DNA of 64,000 nt, from contig CP114122.1 in the NCBI GenBank assembly GCA_029959195.1, positions 1,674,001-1,738,000 on the forward strand, read 5' to 3'. The notes beneath the pieces were generated by a model. It made no database searches. It saw only the letters and a list, made by a program, of their open reading frames with translations, and was not told the origin of the DNA. Of this stretch, positions 38,282-50,853 are shown piece after piece. The stretch's first letter is position 1, and every line of letters begins with the position of its first letter. A program made the position numbers and the translations under genes. Origin of the DNA: Dictyophora rubrovolvata. Lineage: Eukaryota; Basidiomycota; Agaricomycetes; Phallales; Phallaceae.

Positions 38282-38632
38282 GAAGGTTGTTCACGATTGC
38301 GATTGCGCCATGGAATGACGAGTTGAAACCGGTTACGTAATGATTTCTCAAACTAATTACGTAACAATGAACCGATGGCAATAGTATTAAATGTTGATTA
38401 AATGGGAGTGGATAATCCAAGTGAATCTTTTGGAAAAGGAAAAGTACACGTCCTGGCAAATTGATGGTACAATGGGAGAAAAGAAATAGATCGTTATGGC
38501 AAGCCTTGCCAAACATACGTAACGCTACCCTTCTCGTATTCGGTAAAATACATTATCGGTGAAATAATCACGCCTACCGGATTAGCCACTTTCCGAACGA
38601 TTTTTTTGTTAGTCAAAGCTATGAGACATTTA
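38282..38632. other. Short intergenic stretch
   Basis: 351 bases between the LRR gene start and the DAM1 stop (both minus). AT-rich, with TTACGTAA-like palindromes near 38334-38342 and 38357-38363. It should contain the LRR gene promoter and the DAM1 terminator. Confidence 0.4.
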
Positions 38633-39640
38633 TTAACCCTTGCTTGGTTGGTGTCCGCTCTGACCATATCTGTAACTACTCTCCAAAAGAGGCATCAAAA
38701 AGATGCGCACAAACCGGTAAGCACAGGCAAGGGAGAACGCACTCTTTAGCCCATTCTCAGCGTCTAAGAGGCAATCCATTACATGTTCAACTTGACGTCG
38801 GAAGGTCTGCGCAATAAAAAAAAAATCTATGAGGTAGAAAAAAGGGGGAAGGAGGGGGGGTCATGAAAAAGGGTAACTGACCAAATCACCGCCGCGAAAT
38901 TCAAGGGGTAATACTGCACAAACCCTTTCATAAATCATCTGGTACAAAAGATAAACAAAAATGAAATGAGTGGTTCACGTTCGGAAAAGGAGGCCATACC
39001 GCTCGTTCTTTCTTCTCTTTGGCTGACAACTTCGGCTTAGTTTTCTTGGGCTTGGCTTTAGTGATTCCTGAGGCTTCATGAATTTCCGATAGTGCAAAGG
39101 TAGCGTCCCCTGAAAGAGTACGTTCTTCTACATGTATAGGATTTGGATCTGTGACTGGTACATGTTGTTGGGTTTGTCGGGCCCCTTCCAACGCTGCTGC
39201 GGCTGCGCGTCCTTTTGAATTTCTAAATTAGGATTTCTAGAAAATTTCCCAATGAAGATATTTACGTGATTTTTCCCGCTCTGCAGCCAGTTCGTGCGAC
39301 TCTTCGATGGGTGTCTACAGGCAGGAAACGTCAAATGAGATAAGGATAGAGGCTTCTAATTTTCCGAGCTTGCCTCAAACCATTCCACGCAAAATACATT
39401 GACTTTCTGAACGAACAAGTAGCTCGCAAACGATTCATTGAATCGCTGCAAAGTGGACCCTAGTTTGTTGAGTCCCTCCACGTTCTGGGTTAAGGCATCG
39501 AGTTCATCTGTCAGGGTTTCGAGTGCTGGACCGAGAAAAGATAACCCTTCCGGGGCTGAATTGCCATTATTTGAACGCGATAATGCTGAGAGCGATCCCC
39601 GCGAAACGCGACGCAAAGGTGTACGATGATGGACAGACAT
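38633..39640 (-). CDS. DAM1: DASH/DAM1 complex subunit DAM1
   Basis: DAM1 belongs to the fungal DASH ring that couples kinetochores to microtubule plus ends. Five exons (39640-39374, 39314-39266, 39211-39000, 38938-38882, 38806-38633) give about 252 residues. The Dam1 domain spans about residues 30-95: LSFLGPALETLTDELDAL, NVEGLNKLGSTLQRFNESFA, SYLFVQKVNVFCVEWFE. A charged linker with KPKKTKPKLSAKEKKERA follows, then RVCAVLPLEFRGGDL and RRQVEHVMDCLLD, matching the C-terminal motif of basidiomycete Dam1 proteins. The first intron (39373-39315) is GC-AG (donor GCAAGC); without it the frame ends after a few codons. The tail beyond residue about 215 is unconserved and the exact stop is less certain. 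Confidence 0.86.
39315..39373 (-). other. GC-AG intron in DAM1
   Basis: 59 bases, donor GAG/GCAAGC, acceptor CTGCCTGTAG. No GT donor exists between the conserved CVEWFE and the in-frame stop about seven codons later, so GC splicing is required for the downstream conserved parts. Confidence 0.75.
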
Positions 39641-41487
39641 GAGTATGTAAGCACGGCGCGTCTTGCACGTGACTTTGACGCCCAGGGGCCAGCATTACAC
39701 TCTTTTGACTTTGAAATGATTTATCCTCTCCGCCCCTAAATATTATCCAGGAAACACAATAATTGAGCAGTGTATGGTCGATCTGACCGTCTCTTTTGCA
39801 AATTATATGTTGCAGTATCCTTTTTGTTCCGTTGACACCTGTAGAGTTTCGGAGTCATCATCTTGTCGTCACCCGTCTTAACAGTTCGAGATCATGATGG
39901 TGCAATGCAAGATCTTTTGGACTTTGGAGACACATTCAATCCAACATGAGGTCGCATTGAAGATGAACATTATCTAGCACAAAACTATGCTGGTCATAAT
40001 TATTGCGGATACTGAGATTTTAGGCCCTCAGGTATGCAAATCTCCACATACTCCCTTCCGAGAGACCTTTCAGCTTACATTGCCTTCTTCCTGCGCAGGT
40101 TGAAGGAAAAATTTCCCGGAAAATGAAATTGAAAGGGCCATACCATGTTCAACATGTACCAGGAACAAGACCATTGTAGGAGCCTAGTTCGTTCCATATG
40201 TCCGGTATGACTAGTCACTACTACCAGTCACTAGCTTGGATACGGAAGTGGTCCGTGCTTAGCCATGTCTGAACCTTAGGTGTATGTGGCATACAGGAAA
40301 AACGGCCGTGCGTGGACCAAAGAGATTCTTAGGAAAAGGAAGAAGGAACAAGAATGACCGTCTTCGCTCAACTCAGATATATCCAACCCGCTTCTACCAG
40401 ACATTCAAAATCTATTGCCACGGTCTGTCCTACTCCCACACGTTCCTGCACTACAAGGAAACGGAGACGGAAGTCAAACGGTGGTCGAAGGAAAGAGTTC
40501 GAATCCCGAGGTTACCGGACACTGCCGAGTTTTTTAGTATATCAATCGACGCCCGTGTGAGATTCCCGACCCAAAAAGAGTTCAATGTCTTTGATCGTTT
40601 TTATTCTTGCTTCACCATGACATTTAGTTTTCTATCCATACACCGGATGGATGGCCTGTCGAAGACTTCAAACTCATTCGGTATAACGGTCTGTATGGGT
40701 TACAAACGATCTGTATCCGCCCCATCCAACAAGTATGTTTTTGATATGGTGCGTTGTCAAACCGGTGTCTATTCCTAATCGGATAAACTAAGGTACAGCA
40801 CCATCCCTACTTCAAGATTTCTGTCACTATTCTGGGCGACGTGACGGAAATCAAACTATTTATGCCAAGACAAATTTCCTTGATGCAAATGTAGTCAGGT
40901 ACCTCTAGAAAATGACGGGATTCTCCCCTCCGAGAATACAATATGGATTGACCAATTATTTGCTTATACCCTTCTTTTCTTCCCGGAATGCTACGTTCAC
41001 ACTGGGAAACAACACATAATCGAAGCTATACAATACCTTCACATTGCGGAACGTGAGAATCTGTTTTCCGTTATTTTAAGTAAAAATCTGATTGTAAAGC
41101 AATATACACTCTCTTCACGGATTTGTAGCTCGGGACTTGTTTTGTAGACCACCTTGAATGTCATGTAATCATCGTTTTTGGCTGCGTTTTCGTGTGAGCA
41201 AGACACATGTACATACCTCCAAGGAGGACTTTAGATTTCTCACAGGAGTTCGAAGCGTTTACCATCGCCTAGAATATGCGACTCACTGCTGCGCCCTTGT
41301 CCGCTTGATTATTCCGGGATCATCGAAACTCTACCTTAAGCGAATTTAACCACAGTCGTAGACCAATGCTCTTTTGCTCACGAGAGAGAAGGCCGACACA
41401 ATTGCGCCTATCGGGTGTACATTAACCCTTTTAAAGCAAGGGAGAAGGGCATTTCTCTGACACCACGACTCGTCAAACTCGAATGTC
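39641..41487. other. Intergenic stretch with unexplained coding-like islands
   Basis: 1.85 kb between the DAM1 start (minus) and the DUF6534 gene (plus). The first 0.6 kb looks like promoter. From about 40284 to 41350 the plus strand holds an ATG-initiated 164-codon frame and, in other frames, short protein-like islands (for example DGWPVEDFKLIRYNGLYG before a GTATGT at 40733, then QHHPYFKISVTILGD after the next AG). A third island near 40930-41150 reads IDQLFAYTLLFFPECYVH. I cannot name the family or build one uninterrupted gene. It could be an intact gene with introns that I misplace, or a decayed host gene. Confidence 0.35.
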
Positions 41488-43171
41488 ATGGCGTACCCCG
41501 GGCTTTTCAATTCGTCCTACGTTGCAAGCCCTCAGGAAATTATCTTCATTCATACACCCCAAAAGTAAATTCTTTTTCTTCTTCCTTTTTCAAATGTCTC
41601 AAGCTAATTTAATTTAGTCAATTGGGTCCACCACTCATTGGACAGATATTAGTAACGCTCCTTCAAGTAAGCTCAGCATATAGATCCTTTGTCGTGTTTG
41701 GGCTGAACCATGATCTCAAGGGAACTTTGTTCGCGCAGTATTACGAATATTTACTCGCGTACTGGAATGAAAAGAGGTGGACTAAATGGCTTGTCCACTC
41801 AACTTTCTGTCTGTGCGTACTTAAAGTGTGTAGGCAATAAGTTCTATTGTCAGTCATACGAGCTTTAATTCTTGATAGTTTGCCTACGTGTGGTGGTTTT
41901 CCTGGGACAGAGTAAGTCACCCGAGCAGGTTTCTCTTCAATCCAGTGCGTTGAGTTGAGATCCAAGTTCGTTACACACTTTGGGAATTGGGCATATGTGC
42001 GGTTTGCTTCATATTTCTTGATGAATGGAGCTTTAAATTGCCTTCATAGTTGGCTACATTTAGTCCCATTTCAGTTCCCATCGGAATTTCAAGCACCATC
42101 CCGAGCGCAGTTTGCCAAATTTTCTATATCCATCGATGTTGGGCGGTGGGTATGATCAAAATATTCAATGTGCTTTGTATGATGACACTTTTTCTATGCT
42201 CTCAGCTAAGCAGAAATTACTTTTTTGCAATTCCCGCCGCTCTTTCACTCATTGTCACGATTGGATCTGGGATCGCGCTGGTATGTTGATACTCTAATCT
42301 TAAATTTCATGTTGAACAATTCTTTCTTTCAAAGACTTGGGGCTCGGGACTCGCGGCTGGTGGAAAGGTTGTAGCGTCAAATCTTATTCTTATCTCTATA
42401 AATATTTCTCTCGCGTCTGGTTTGCTTTGTGATATATTCATCACGACATTCAGTGAGTTCACACAGCAGATCGTATCGGTCCAGGTCTGATGAACCTGAC
42501 ATATTTACCGAAATTAGCGTGCTATTATTTGATTCGCGAGAAGACCGGTTTCCGAGAAACAGACGGTCTCGTGGAACGATTAATCCGAGGCACCCTCGAG
42601 TCCGTGGCAGGTCCAACCATTGTGAATTTGATCAATCTGATCTTGAGCAATTTTTCGGTTAACAACCAGTGGTTTCTCGTTCCTAATCTTGTACTGTCAC
42701 ACGTCTACGGCTGCTCTTTACTTTACAGCGTCAATGCTCGTAAAGGTATTGGTCTAAAAACAACGATTATGAGTAGCAATCCTCCAGTTCATCGGAACAC
42801 CCGAAACGCTTTTCCGACTTCCATCAGTCAAATTGCGGCCAGCATTTTTCGTGTTCGGAGCGGACAAGTGGTAAGGCTTGTACACTCTTGCCAACGAATA
42901 TATAATATGACTTCTCAAAAGACAAATCTGCATTCATACCCCGAGGATCAGGATCAACCAAGTCAAGGCTCATCATTCAGCGGTCTCATAGGCGTGCAGA
43001 AAATAGTCACAGGTGATGGCCTTTCAGAAGAGGTACATTTTTAAACTTGAAAATTCTTTCGACCCCTTTTGATTTAATACAAAATTTTAGCACAAACGCA
43101 CAAAAGATTCTGAAAGTACAGGAAGTTTCCGAGATGAAGTACCAACATGGCAATCGGGTAGTTCGGTTTAG
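41488..43171 (+). CDS. DUF6534 multi-pass membrane protein
   Basis: A basidiomycete-specific membrane family of unknown function with seven or so helices. The first exon starts at 41488 (MAYPGLFNSSYVASPQEII). It joins in phase to 41618-41666 (QLGPPLIGQILVTLLQ) and 41721 onward (QYYEYLLAYWNEKRWTKWLV). Then come ALILDSLPTC, VTHFGNWAYVRFASYFL, YIHRCWAVGMIKIFNVLCMM, AIPAALSLIVTIGSGIAL and TWGSGLAAGGKVVASNLILI. The DUF6534 core follows: CYYLIREKTGFRETDGLVER, then TLESVAGPTIVNLINLIL and FLVPNLVLSHVYGCSLLYSV, ending NAR. The Ser/Gln-rich cytosolic tail ends at 43171 after a last intron at about 43033-43090. Joins between 41785 and 42100 are unresolved: a GTCTGT donor works for one, but the next two remain ambiguous, so a lesion there cannot be excluded. 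Confidence 0.75.
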
Positions 43172-45180
43172 GTTCTGCAGTCAAATTTGAATCGTAAGCT
43201 CTATATCCCACGAATTTCAGATTGTTTCCTGTTGAGGCAGGCTTTCAACATCGAACATTAAAGTATTCAAATCTTCCTTTCAATCAAACATGAGCGTGCG
43301 ATTCCATCGTTAGGAAGAAATCTTTTTGGGGCTGTTTCTTTTTTCAGAAAAAAATGAACAATAGCTATGTAAACAGTCGATTTCATCGGACTACAGGTAA
43401 AATGATCATATGATCATATGTGAATCACTGAATAGTCAGCGCTTCGACCTCGCTCGTTAGGCAAGTGGCGTTGGGATTTAGATTTCTATCATTTCCTACT
43501 AGTAGACAGTGCATTACACATCTCATTGGCACGTATGTCTCAAATGGTTAGGTATGTGCTCTGTTCCTGTAAGAGAAAGAGGATTGGGTTCGTCGATCAC
43601 CGATGGAGATGGAAGTATTGTCTAACCTTGAGAAGCCGTTCAGCGATCATTTTAAGTATCTGTCGTCCCCAACAGCACTGCTATTGAATAAAAATCGGCA
43701 GACGGCCTTTACGGACCGGTTTTCCTTTCTAAATTGGTAACCATTCTCATCGGGTCAACGGGCATTGGAGATTGATTTTAGATCTTTCATAAAGGTGCTG
43801 TCGGAGCAAGATGACTGGATGATCTTGGTCTCCCGGCATACGGGAAATCACGTTGACCTCCAGGCTCGCACATACTCTCAGTGACGACAACAATTGAATT
43901 GAGTGGCTCAACTTCGGACGTGGTGATAGAGAAGAGGCCTCCCCCATCTAGGCACCGATGCATCGTTTCTCTTTGTAGATATAATCGATAATCGGGGAAG
44001 ATAGCTGTCGACCTTTCGCCATCGCCATACGCCTACGTCACTTCTTTGATTATAGGAGTTCTTTTTTTTCTCAAGATGAAATTTAAGCTGCAGAGCGCGT
44101 CTTTCTGGGCACTACAGAGTTATTCGTTCGGGCTTAATAACTCTGAATTTGAGTCATTCGGGTTATTAAACTTCGTTCGCCGCTATGGAAGGATCATTCA
44201 ATAAGCACTGCGTAATTTACTTTGGTATACAACGAGGCGCTGTAACAAGCCTTAAGGGTATTTAACGTAAGTTTCACCGTCCGCTCTGCACTCTCTACCT
44301 ATACCGCTCAGACCCAGACACCTTGATTGGGTTGGGTCCCGAGATAAAAACGGCAAACGGCACCTTGCGGCACGAGAAGAAATAACCCTTTCGCCCTATT
44401 TTGGGGAAGGTGCTGATGGTGTTACGAAATCACGGCGGCTTCAGATAAGTACTTAACCATTAACCTTGTGAATAGGTTTTTTTTTGATCTGCATGCACTT
44501 TCAGCGAACGATGACTAAATGGACGCTCGATGATATGTACCTGTATCAGTGCTTTTTCATTTATGTATATACGTATGTATTCAATCTTCTAAATACTCGC
44601 TAGCACTTTTGAATTGCAGAGCTCGGGATGTCGGACATTGACGGGCGATGATGGTTCGTGCAGCCGTCGTGGAAAACTTTAAAAGAACCTTTTGGTGAAA
44701 TAATATAATTACAATCGTAAGGTGCCAAACACAAACAAAACACGTGCAAGAATGACTGGTCCAAAAACACACAAGCACACACACATAAAGACTACAACGG
44801 AATCGAAGAAAACTGATACAGCAATGCAATGCCAAATCCCAAAGAGAAAAACAACCTGCATAAAAAAACAAGAGAAAGCAACAATATCAACTTTTGTGAC
44901 ACTGACAGAACGAACTCGGATGTGAGTGGACAAGAACATGGCAAAGAAGGATCTAAGGTATAGAAAGACAAAACAAAAACAAAGCCGAAACCCACACTCA
45001 TTCTGAGCATTGAATGAAGATGATAAAAAAACAAGTTACATAAACGTAATGGAGATTTGTCGCGGTTAAAATTCGTCGACATTCAAGCTGGGTTGCATAT
45101 ATCCGGAATCGTTATCATAATGTCCAAAAAAAGCGAGGATTAGCCCCAGCGCCACTCTGGATATTTGAAAGCCATATTAG
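43172..45180. other. Gene-free convergent stretch
   Basis: About 2 kb between the 3' ends of the DUF6534 gene (plus) and the C2H2 gene (minus). It contains a palindromic ATGATCATATGATCATATG stretch at about 43402-43420. A tRNA-like patch near 43530-43610 was rejected. The region 44720-44900 is A/C-rich and gives a spurious Phe/Cys-rich minus-strand frame. No family-like coding. Confidence 0.45.
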
Positions 45181-48100
45181 CTAGGAGCCGGCGAGACTCC
45201 TATCGGCCGCCGTAGCAGTATCCGTGGTCAAATTGTATGCAGACAAGGAGAAAGCAATAGCCGAACTCGAAGGTGGTAAGGAAGCAATAGGATGGTATAT
45301 AACGCCACCACTGCCCAGCAAATCATGGTCACTGGCAGTTTCGGTATTAGGGGACATGGCCATCCAGCGTGAAGCCACAGCCATTGTGTTCAAATCGGTT
45401 GAGTCTGTAGAGAAGGTTGATACTGTGGAAAGCGTCGGCGTATCTATCTCCGAGATGCTTCCGCCGCGTGATACAATGTGGGTAGTAGAAGTGGAGGTAG
45501 GACGTTGAGTGGGTGTGGGTGTAATAGAAGGAACGACGCTAGATATATCGTCGGAGATTGTTGAATAATGATCTTCCCCGTCCGCCGATGAGAAATTTCT
45601 CGTCGTACTTCCAACATCGTGGCCGGGAGGGCCCTTGTCCAGCTCCTCGAGTTTCTCAATACCACTGGCAGTGCCATTGCCTTCAAGTTCAACGTTGAAC
45701 CCAGGCTCTTGTAATCGTGAACCGTAAGAATCCCACTCGGAGTCAGCACTGAGCTCCATTTTATTTTCTTCCGGCGCGTCATCCAAGAGGACCACGTTAA
45801 ATTCATTCTTAACCTCTTCATTACGAAGTTGATACATCTCAAAAGGCTCGATTTCCGGATGATTGTACACAGGGGAGTAGGAATAGGGTATTATGGATAG
45901 GTCAGAGGGTAAAGAGGCGAGGCGTAAAGGCGTGCGGCAGGAACAATCGTCAACAAGGTGTGGTGAAGGGAAATGAGAGTATGCCTTCGCCTTCCGGTAC
46001 GGATGATATCGACTTTGTATTAAACCCTTTCTGTTTATGGTATGTGAATCCGGGAATCTGTGTCTCAGGCTGCTAGGTGGCGGGGAGACAGTGGAACGAG
46101 CTGACGCCGTACGCCCGCTGAAATTGATATCTCTACGGTTTTGCTCGTTGCCACCCCGATATGGCGTTCTAAACATTTCATTTGAAGAAGAAGCGGCCAA
46201 AGATGATGTCGCAAGTGTGTGAAGGGAAGGATAATATGACGACGGATGAAACGGATGACCATAAGCTGGTCCAGAGCTACATAAAAACAAATAAACATCA
46301 GAATCCGAAATACATTCGTGAAAGAAGAAGAAAAAGACTACCTTTCATAAGAATGGAGATTATTATACATATAAGTGGAATTGTCACTCGAAGTGATCTC
46401 ACTCGAGTTTGAGGACTCAAATATCAAATTCGAATTATTCGTCCCTATTCCATGTATCCTAAGATGGCGTCTGGCATTCGACCGTACCGCAAAGGTTTTG
46501 GAGCAGGTGGGAATGGGACATTTGTATGCTTTGAAAAGTGTGTTAGCATACGCCGCTGTAACTGTAGGGAGAAAAAAGAAGAAGGAAGAAGAAGAACGGT
46601 AATATAAGCGGAACTCGAATGTCTCAAAAAAAAAACAATGGGTCAAAAAATCAAGCGATTAACACTTACGTTTCAAACCGGAATGCGTATTCATATGGGT
46701 TGCCAATCCACTGGGACGGGGAAACTCTTTCTGACAAATCCAGCATATATGGATCTTAGATCCCCCCGTTCCAGTAGAAGAAAAAGAAAAGCCGGGGGAT
46801 GTGGTAGAGTGCGGAGCAGTGGCCTGTAATAACAACTTGGTGCCGTCTTGATATTGTTTAGAGTGAACGTAATCAATACGTTCCTCCACTCCAGGTGCGG
46901 GTGTGCCAGTAGTAGCATGCGAGTACTCGTTTAATATAGAACGTGACACATGATTGGCAACAGCGTCAGCGTTGGTGTTGAGAGTATTTTTGATTTGGAG
47001 TTTGTATAAAGGGGGGAGTTGTGATTGAATTTGATGCGGGATGTGCTGCGAAACTGATGAGATAGACGTGAATGCAGCGGCGCATTCGTCAAATGTGGAC
47101 TTCGGAGTAGTGTCCTTGAAAGCTTTCCAGGCCTCCTCCGACTCAGGGCCAGCCTGCTGAGACTGAGATTGAGGAGATAGCGATCCGAGGGAAAGAGCTG
47201 TTGCAGCACCGCCGGCGGTAGTACTAGTAGAGAAAAATCGGTGACCGGACACGTTTATTGACTTGGAGTCATTTTCACGACACGATTCCTCAGAATCGCG
47301 GGGCCCTGGAGCAGCAGTAGAAGTGGAAGTAGACTCAGACTCAACAGCCTCGGAGTCAGGTGCTGTAAAGCTCTGAATCGTAGAAACAGATTTTGAAAAA
47401 GAAATCGGAAAAACTGATTCTCCGGGGGAATCACCGTCGGGGACTTTTGTATTTGCCGGGACTGTTGAAGACCCTCCTCCACCAGGAAATTTCATGCTCC
47501 GGGTCTGGGTGGCATCAGAACCATTCGACAGCCTGAGTCCGCAGCATTCATTTGAACCTATAGCAATCATATCAACATCTTGAACTTCGGCTTCAGAAGG
47601 AGAACGGGAATGGGAATCAAAATCCGGGTCGAAATCGAGGTCGAGGTCGAACTGAGCGGCGTTCAAACGGAAAGCAGTGCGTAGCGTCAGCGTCGAGGAA
47701 CATGATGAATACGAATATGACGACACCCGTTCGGCCAAAGTGGGACTTGAAGAAGAAGACAACTGTTTGAGGGAAGCATAGCAAGTTCCATTGGCGACTT
47801 CGGCCTCAGCGACCCCATCTGCCGGGGTGTCCGAGTCGACGGTTCTGCACCTATCCGGCAATGTTGGCAAAAATAACTCTTTCCTAACGTCCGAGTACGC
47901 ATTGTCGTTGTCGTCGTCGTCTTTGAAATAGGAAAACGAAGAGTCTGGCTCATTTTTACACTCATAGTTGCATTCTTCCGAGTCAACGTCTTCACGACAT
48001 TGCCCGGGGTTGGCACCGTGTAGTAGTGATTCTCTTTGCGCAAAAGATTTCAGCCTCGTCGTCGTAATGGTTCCCGATTCCGCATTCGAGGGGTCACGTT

Positions 48101-50853
48101 TAAACTCACTCCCAAATTCCTGCGGCTTTCCAAATTCCATTTTCAGCATTTTCAGAGACTCCGAGTTTTTCAGGAAATCCGTCGAGTCATCATCATCATT
48201 CCCGTCGTCGGTGTGCAGGGCCACCACCACCAATGGAGAAGAAGCCCGACACGGCGTCAACTTGCCCACTCTAATCTATGAAGAATAAATTCTTCAAAGT
48301 CTTGGTATTGAAAAAAAAAAAATGCCGTGCCTTTGAATTTCTCTCCCTATCATTTCCAACAGCAGCTTCACCTTGGTTGCCTCCGTCGGGCTCACCACCG
48401 GCGTCAATTTCAGCTTGAGAGGAAAGAGGACCGAATTGAAAGCCACCACCACCATCACCAACAGCAACAGACTGCCCAGGACTTGCCGGATCATCGACCT
48501 CATTAGTAATATCTTCAGCCTCGTCGTCATGATCCCCGGCATTCAACTGAGAATCCGGCCGAGCTTCAAGTTCAGGATCGTTAGTCGGATACCCCGACTC
48601 TAGGCTCTCACCATGTTTCCCGTTCACCGTGCCAACGGGTCGCATTTTACGGATATCATTTTCAAAATAACTAGAATCTCCTCCACCTCCACTTCCATTT
48701 CCCTCGCACACGTCACGGTCGTCAAACGCGTCACCAAACCCCTGGTTCTTATTCTGACTTTGATTTTGAGGGGTAGCATATCTGGAATGATGATAGTTTG
48801 AAGGGTGGTGGCGTTGATGGTGAGACTGTGCCAGTGAAGAGTGGGAATGAGATGGTAAAGAGGGCGTAGACCAAGCCGAGACCGACTCGTTGTTTTCGTC
48901 TCCTCCTCGGGACCCGCCGAGATGATCAATTATATCATCCAGATGAGATACGGCAGAGACGGAAAGACTGTCCATGGGTGGTGGTGGTGGTAGTTGCATA
49001 GTACCAACACCGTGACCGGCGTCGTTTACGCTCGCCGTACCGCTATTAGCGACCTGAAGACTGCTACCGATGATCTGAGACTGTAGTAAATTGCGTTGCT
49101 GTGATGATTGAACGGGCATAGATATGTTCATAGCGCTCGACGACGGACCAGGTCCACTGATAGGAGGGGTAGCTGTAGGGTGGTATGAAGGTCTGAGACT
49201 TGCTGCTACTGATGGCGGCATGCTCATCGTATTCATCCCGATCACTGCGTTTATGCCTTGAACATTGAGATTACTAAGATTTCCCAGATGCATACCCATG
49301 CTTTGTCGCATATTTTGGAACATATAGGCGGTGTCTTGAGTTGGGTTTAGGGTTAAATCAGAGTGGGATTGATGATGGTGATGGGGATGGTGGTGTTGGG
49401 GGTGGTGAGATGAAGAAGAAGAAGCAAAGGGAGAATGATGTTGATGGCTACTAGGATTCGTACCGAGGCTGTGAAAACTTTGGTGGTGCGAGTGGGATTG
49501 ACGAGAAGGTGTGGTGTAGCCTGAATAGAGGTGACTAAATGCGGTGGTGGAGCGGCTCGAGATGGGGGCTGTGTCTCCGCAGGTTGGGGTACTGGTGCTG
49601 GTGCTGGCGGAGCTGAGCATCATGTTGGAAAAATCGTCTGAATCGATTGCTGACTGAAGATAAGGATTATACTTTGCAGCAGAAGAGGAAGAAGAAGAAG
49701 AAGGCTGGTGATAATAATCCGTCGAACCGGGGGGAAGGATATTGATGGAAGGGGATGAATGAGGAGAGGGAGTGGAAAGAGCATGATCGAGAACCATGGC
49801 GGAGGATGGCCCAGCAATGTCGGCGCTGCCACCGAGGAGATGGTTGTGATGATGGTAATTCTCATAATTTTCATAATATTCGCTGCCTGGACTGGCCTCT
49901 ATTTGAAAAGTGAACATGAGGGGCTCTTCGCGAGATGTCTTTTCTGGGTCGGAGAGCATCGCGTATGAAGAGCCGCGTTTTCGACGCTTTCGACGTGAGC
50001 CTGCGTCCGCATCGTATGAGGCAAACGGGTCGACACGGAATACGGACATCATGGAGCGCATTGATTCTGTTGTTGGTGAGCCTGGTCTGAGGGGGGAAGA
50101 AGAGGAAGAAGAGATGATTGCTGCTGTTGCTGTGCTGCTGAGAGGATGATGATGTTCGTCGAGGATGGTGGGGAGCAGTGTAGCAGAACCAAAGCTGGTA
50201 GACGATGCTGTTGCCAGTGCTGCTGTGTTATATGTACTCGTCCCAGAATACGAATCCCGAGAGTGTAAGGGTGAGTTAGAAATAAAGTTGTTGCTGCTGT
50301 TGTTCTCGGAGACAGGAGAGATGGTCTCGTGTTCGAAAGTCGTGTTGTGGGTGCTGTTGATATTACTATTGCTATTACTATTCAAGTTTGCCAGTGTGTT
50401 GCCAGCGTCCTCGTCGTCTTGTCCCGGGAACTCGAAAATAAATTGTGGCTCATTTGCGTCACGGTTAACATTGATCAAGGCGAGAGTTGTCTCGGATGCG
50501 GATATATCTGTTTCTGCTTGTCTTTCGCGTGAAGGTGAGCCGGGATCTTCTTCCTCTTTCATCACTGCTGTCGGTGCCATCCCCAAACCCATCTCCATGC
50601 CCATCCGATCCATCGCCATTCCCATCTCCACCATGTCCATCCCCATGCCCTCCATGCTCATTGTCCTCATCTCTGGCCCTTGCATCCCTTGCATCCCCAT
50701 CTCCATCTCCATCCCCAGTCCCATCCCAAGTCCGACTCCTCCCATTGTACCAGCCATCCCGAGACCCAGTGCCAGCGACTCGAGGCCACCGCCCATCATC
50801 CGTCGACTCTCAGCATCGTCTTCCTTGTAGAATGGGGCGGTAGAATGGGGCAT
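45181..50853 (-). CDS. Large C2H2 zinc-finger protein, probable transcription factor
   Basis: Four inferred exons (50853-48372, 48268-46670, 46528-46342, 46276-45181) give about 1787 residues. Two adjacent C2H2 fingers lie near residues 1345-1405: CWICQKEFPRPSGLATHMNTH (C-x2-C...H-x3-H), then the linker SGLKPYKCP and CPIPTCSKTFAVRSNARRHL, ending RIH. An intron cuts the linker, and the join restores the classical K-P-Y-K-C. This pair is a recurring fungal type. The rest is low complexity: a Met/Gly-rich N-terminus (about residues 20-95), Asn/Ser/Thr stretches, a His-rich tract (about 460-500) and acidic patches. Nuclear location is inferred. The join between exons 1 and 2 (donor CAAG/GTGAAG, acceptor TTAGAG) is weak; if wrong, there are two adjacent genes, the downstream one holding the fingers. 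The long coding exons are unusual here. Confidence 0.75.

Noticed and set aside
40496-40512. GTTCGAATCCC resembling a tRNA B box
   Set aside because: No A box or pairing arms at the expected distance; it lies in a coding-like tract.
43527-43610. tRNA-like patch with a GGTTAG run, a possible anticodon stem and GGGTTCG
   Set aside because: The T-loop lacks the invariant A, and the acceptor strands do not pair; I could not fold a cloverleaf.
44581-45082. Phe/Cys-rich minus-strand frames
   Set aside because: They mirror an A/C-rich low-complexity stretch and change character in every frame; no start context, introns or family.
48271-50850. Plus-strand frames antisense to the C2H2 gene (up to 221 codons)
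   Set aside because: Composition simply mirrors the Met/Ser/His repeats on the coding strand.
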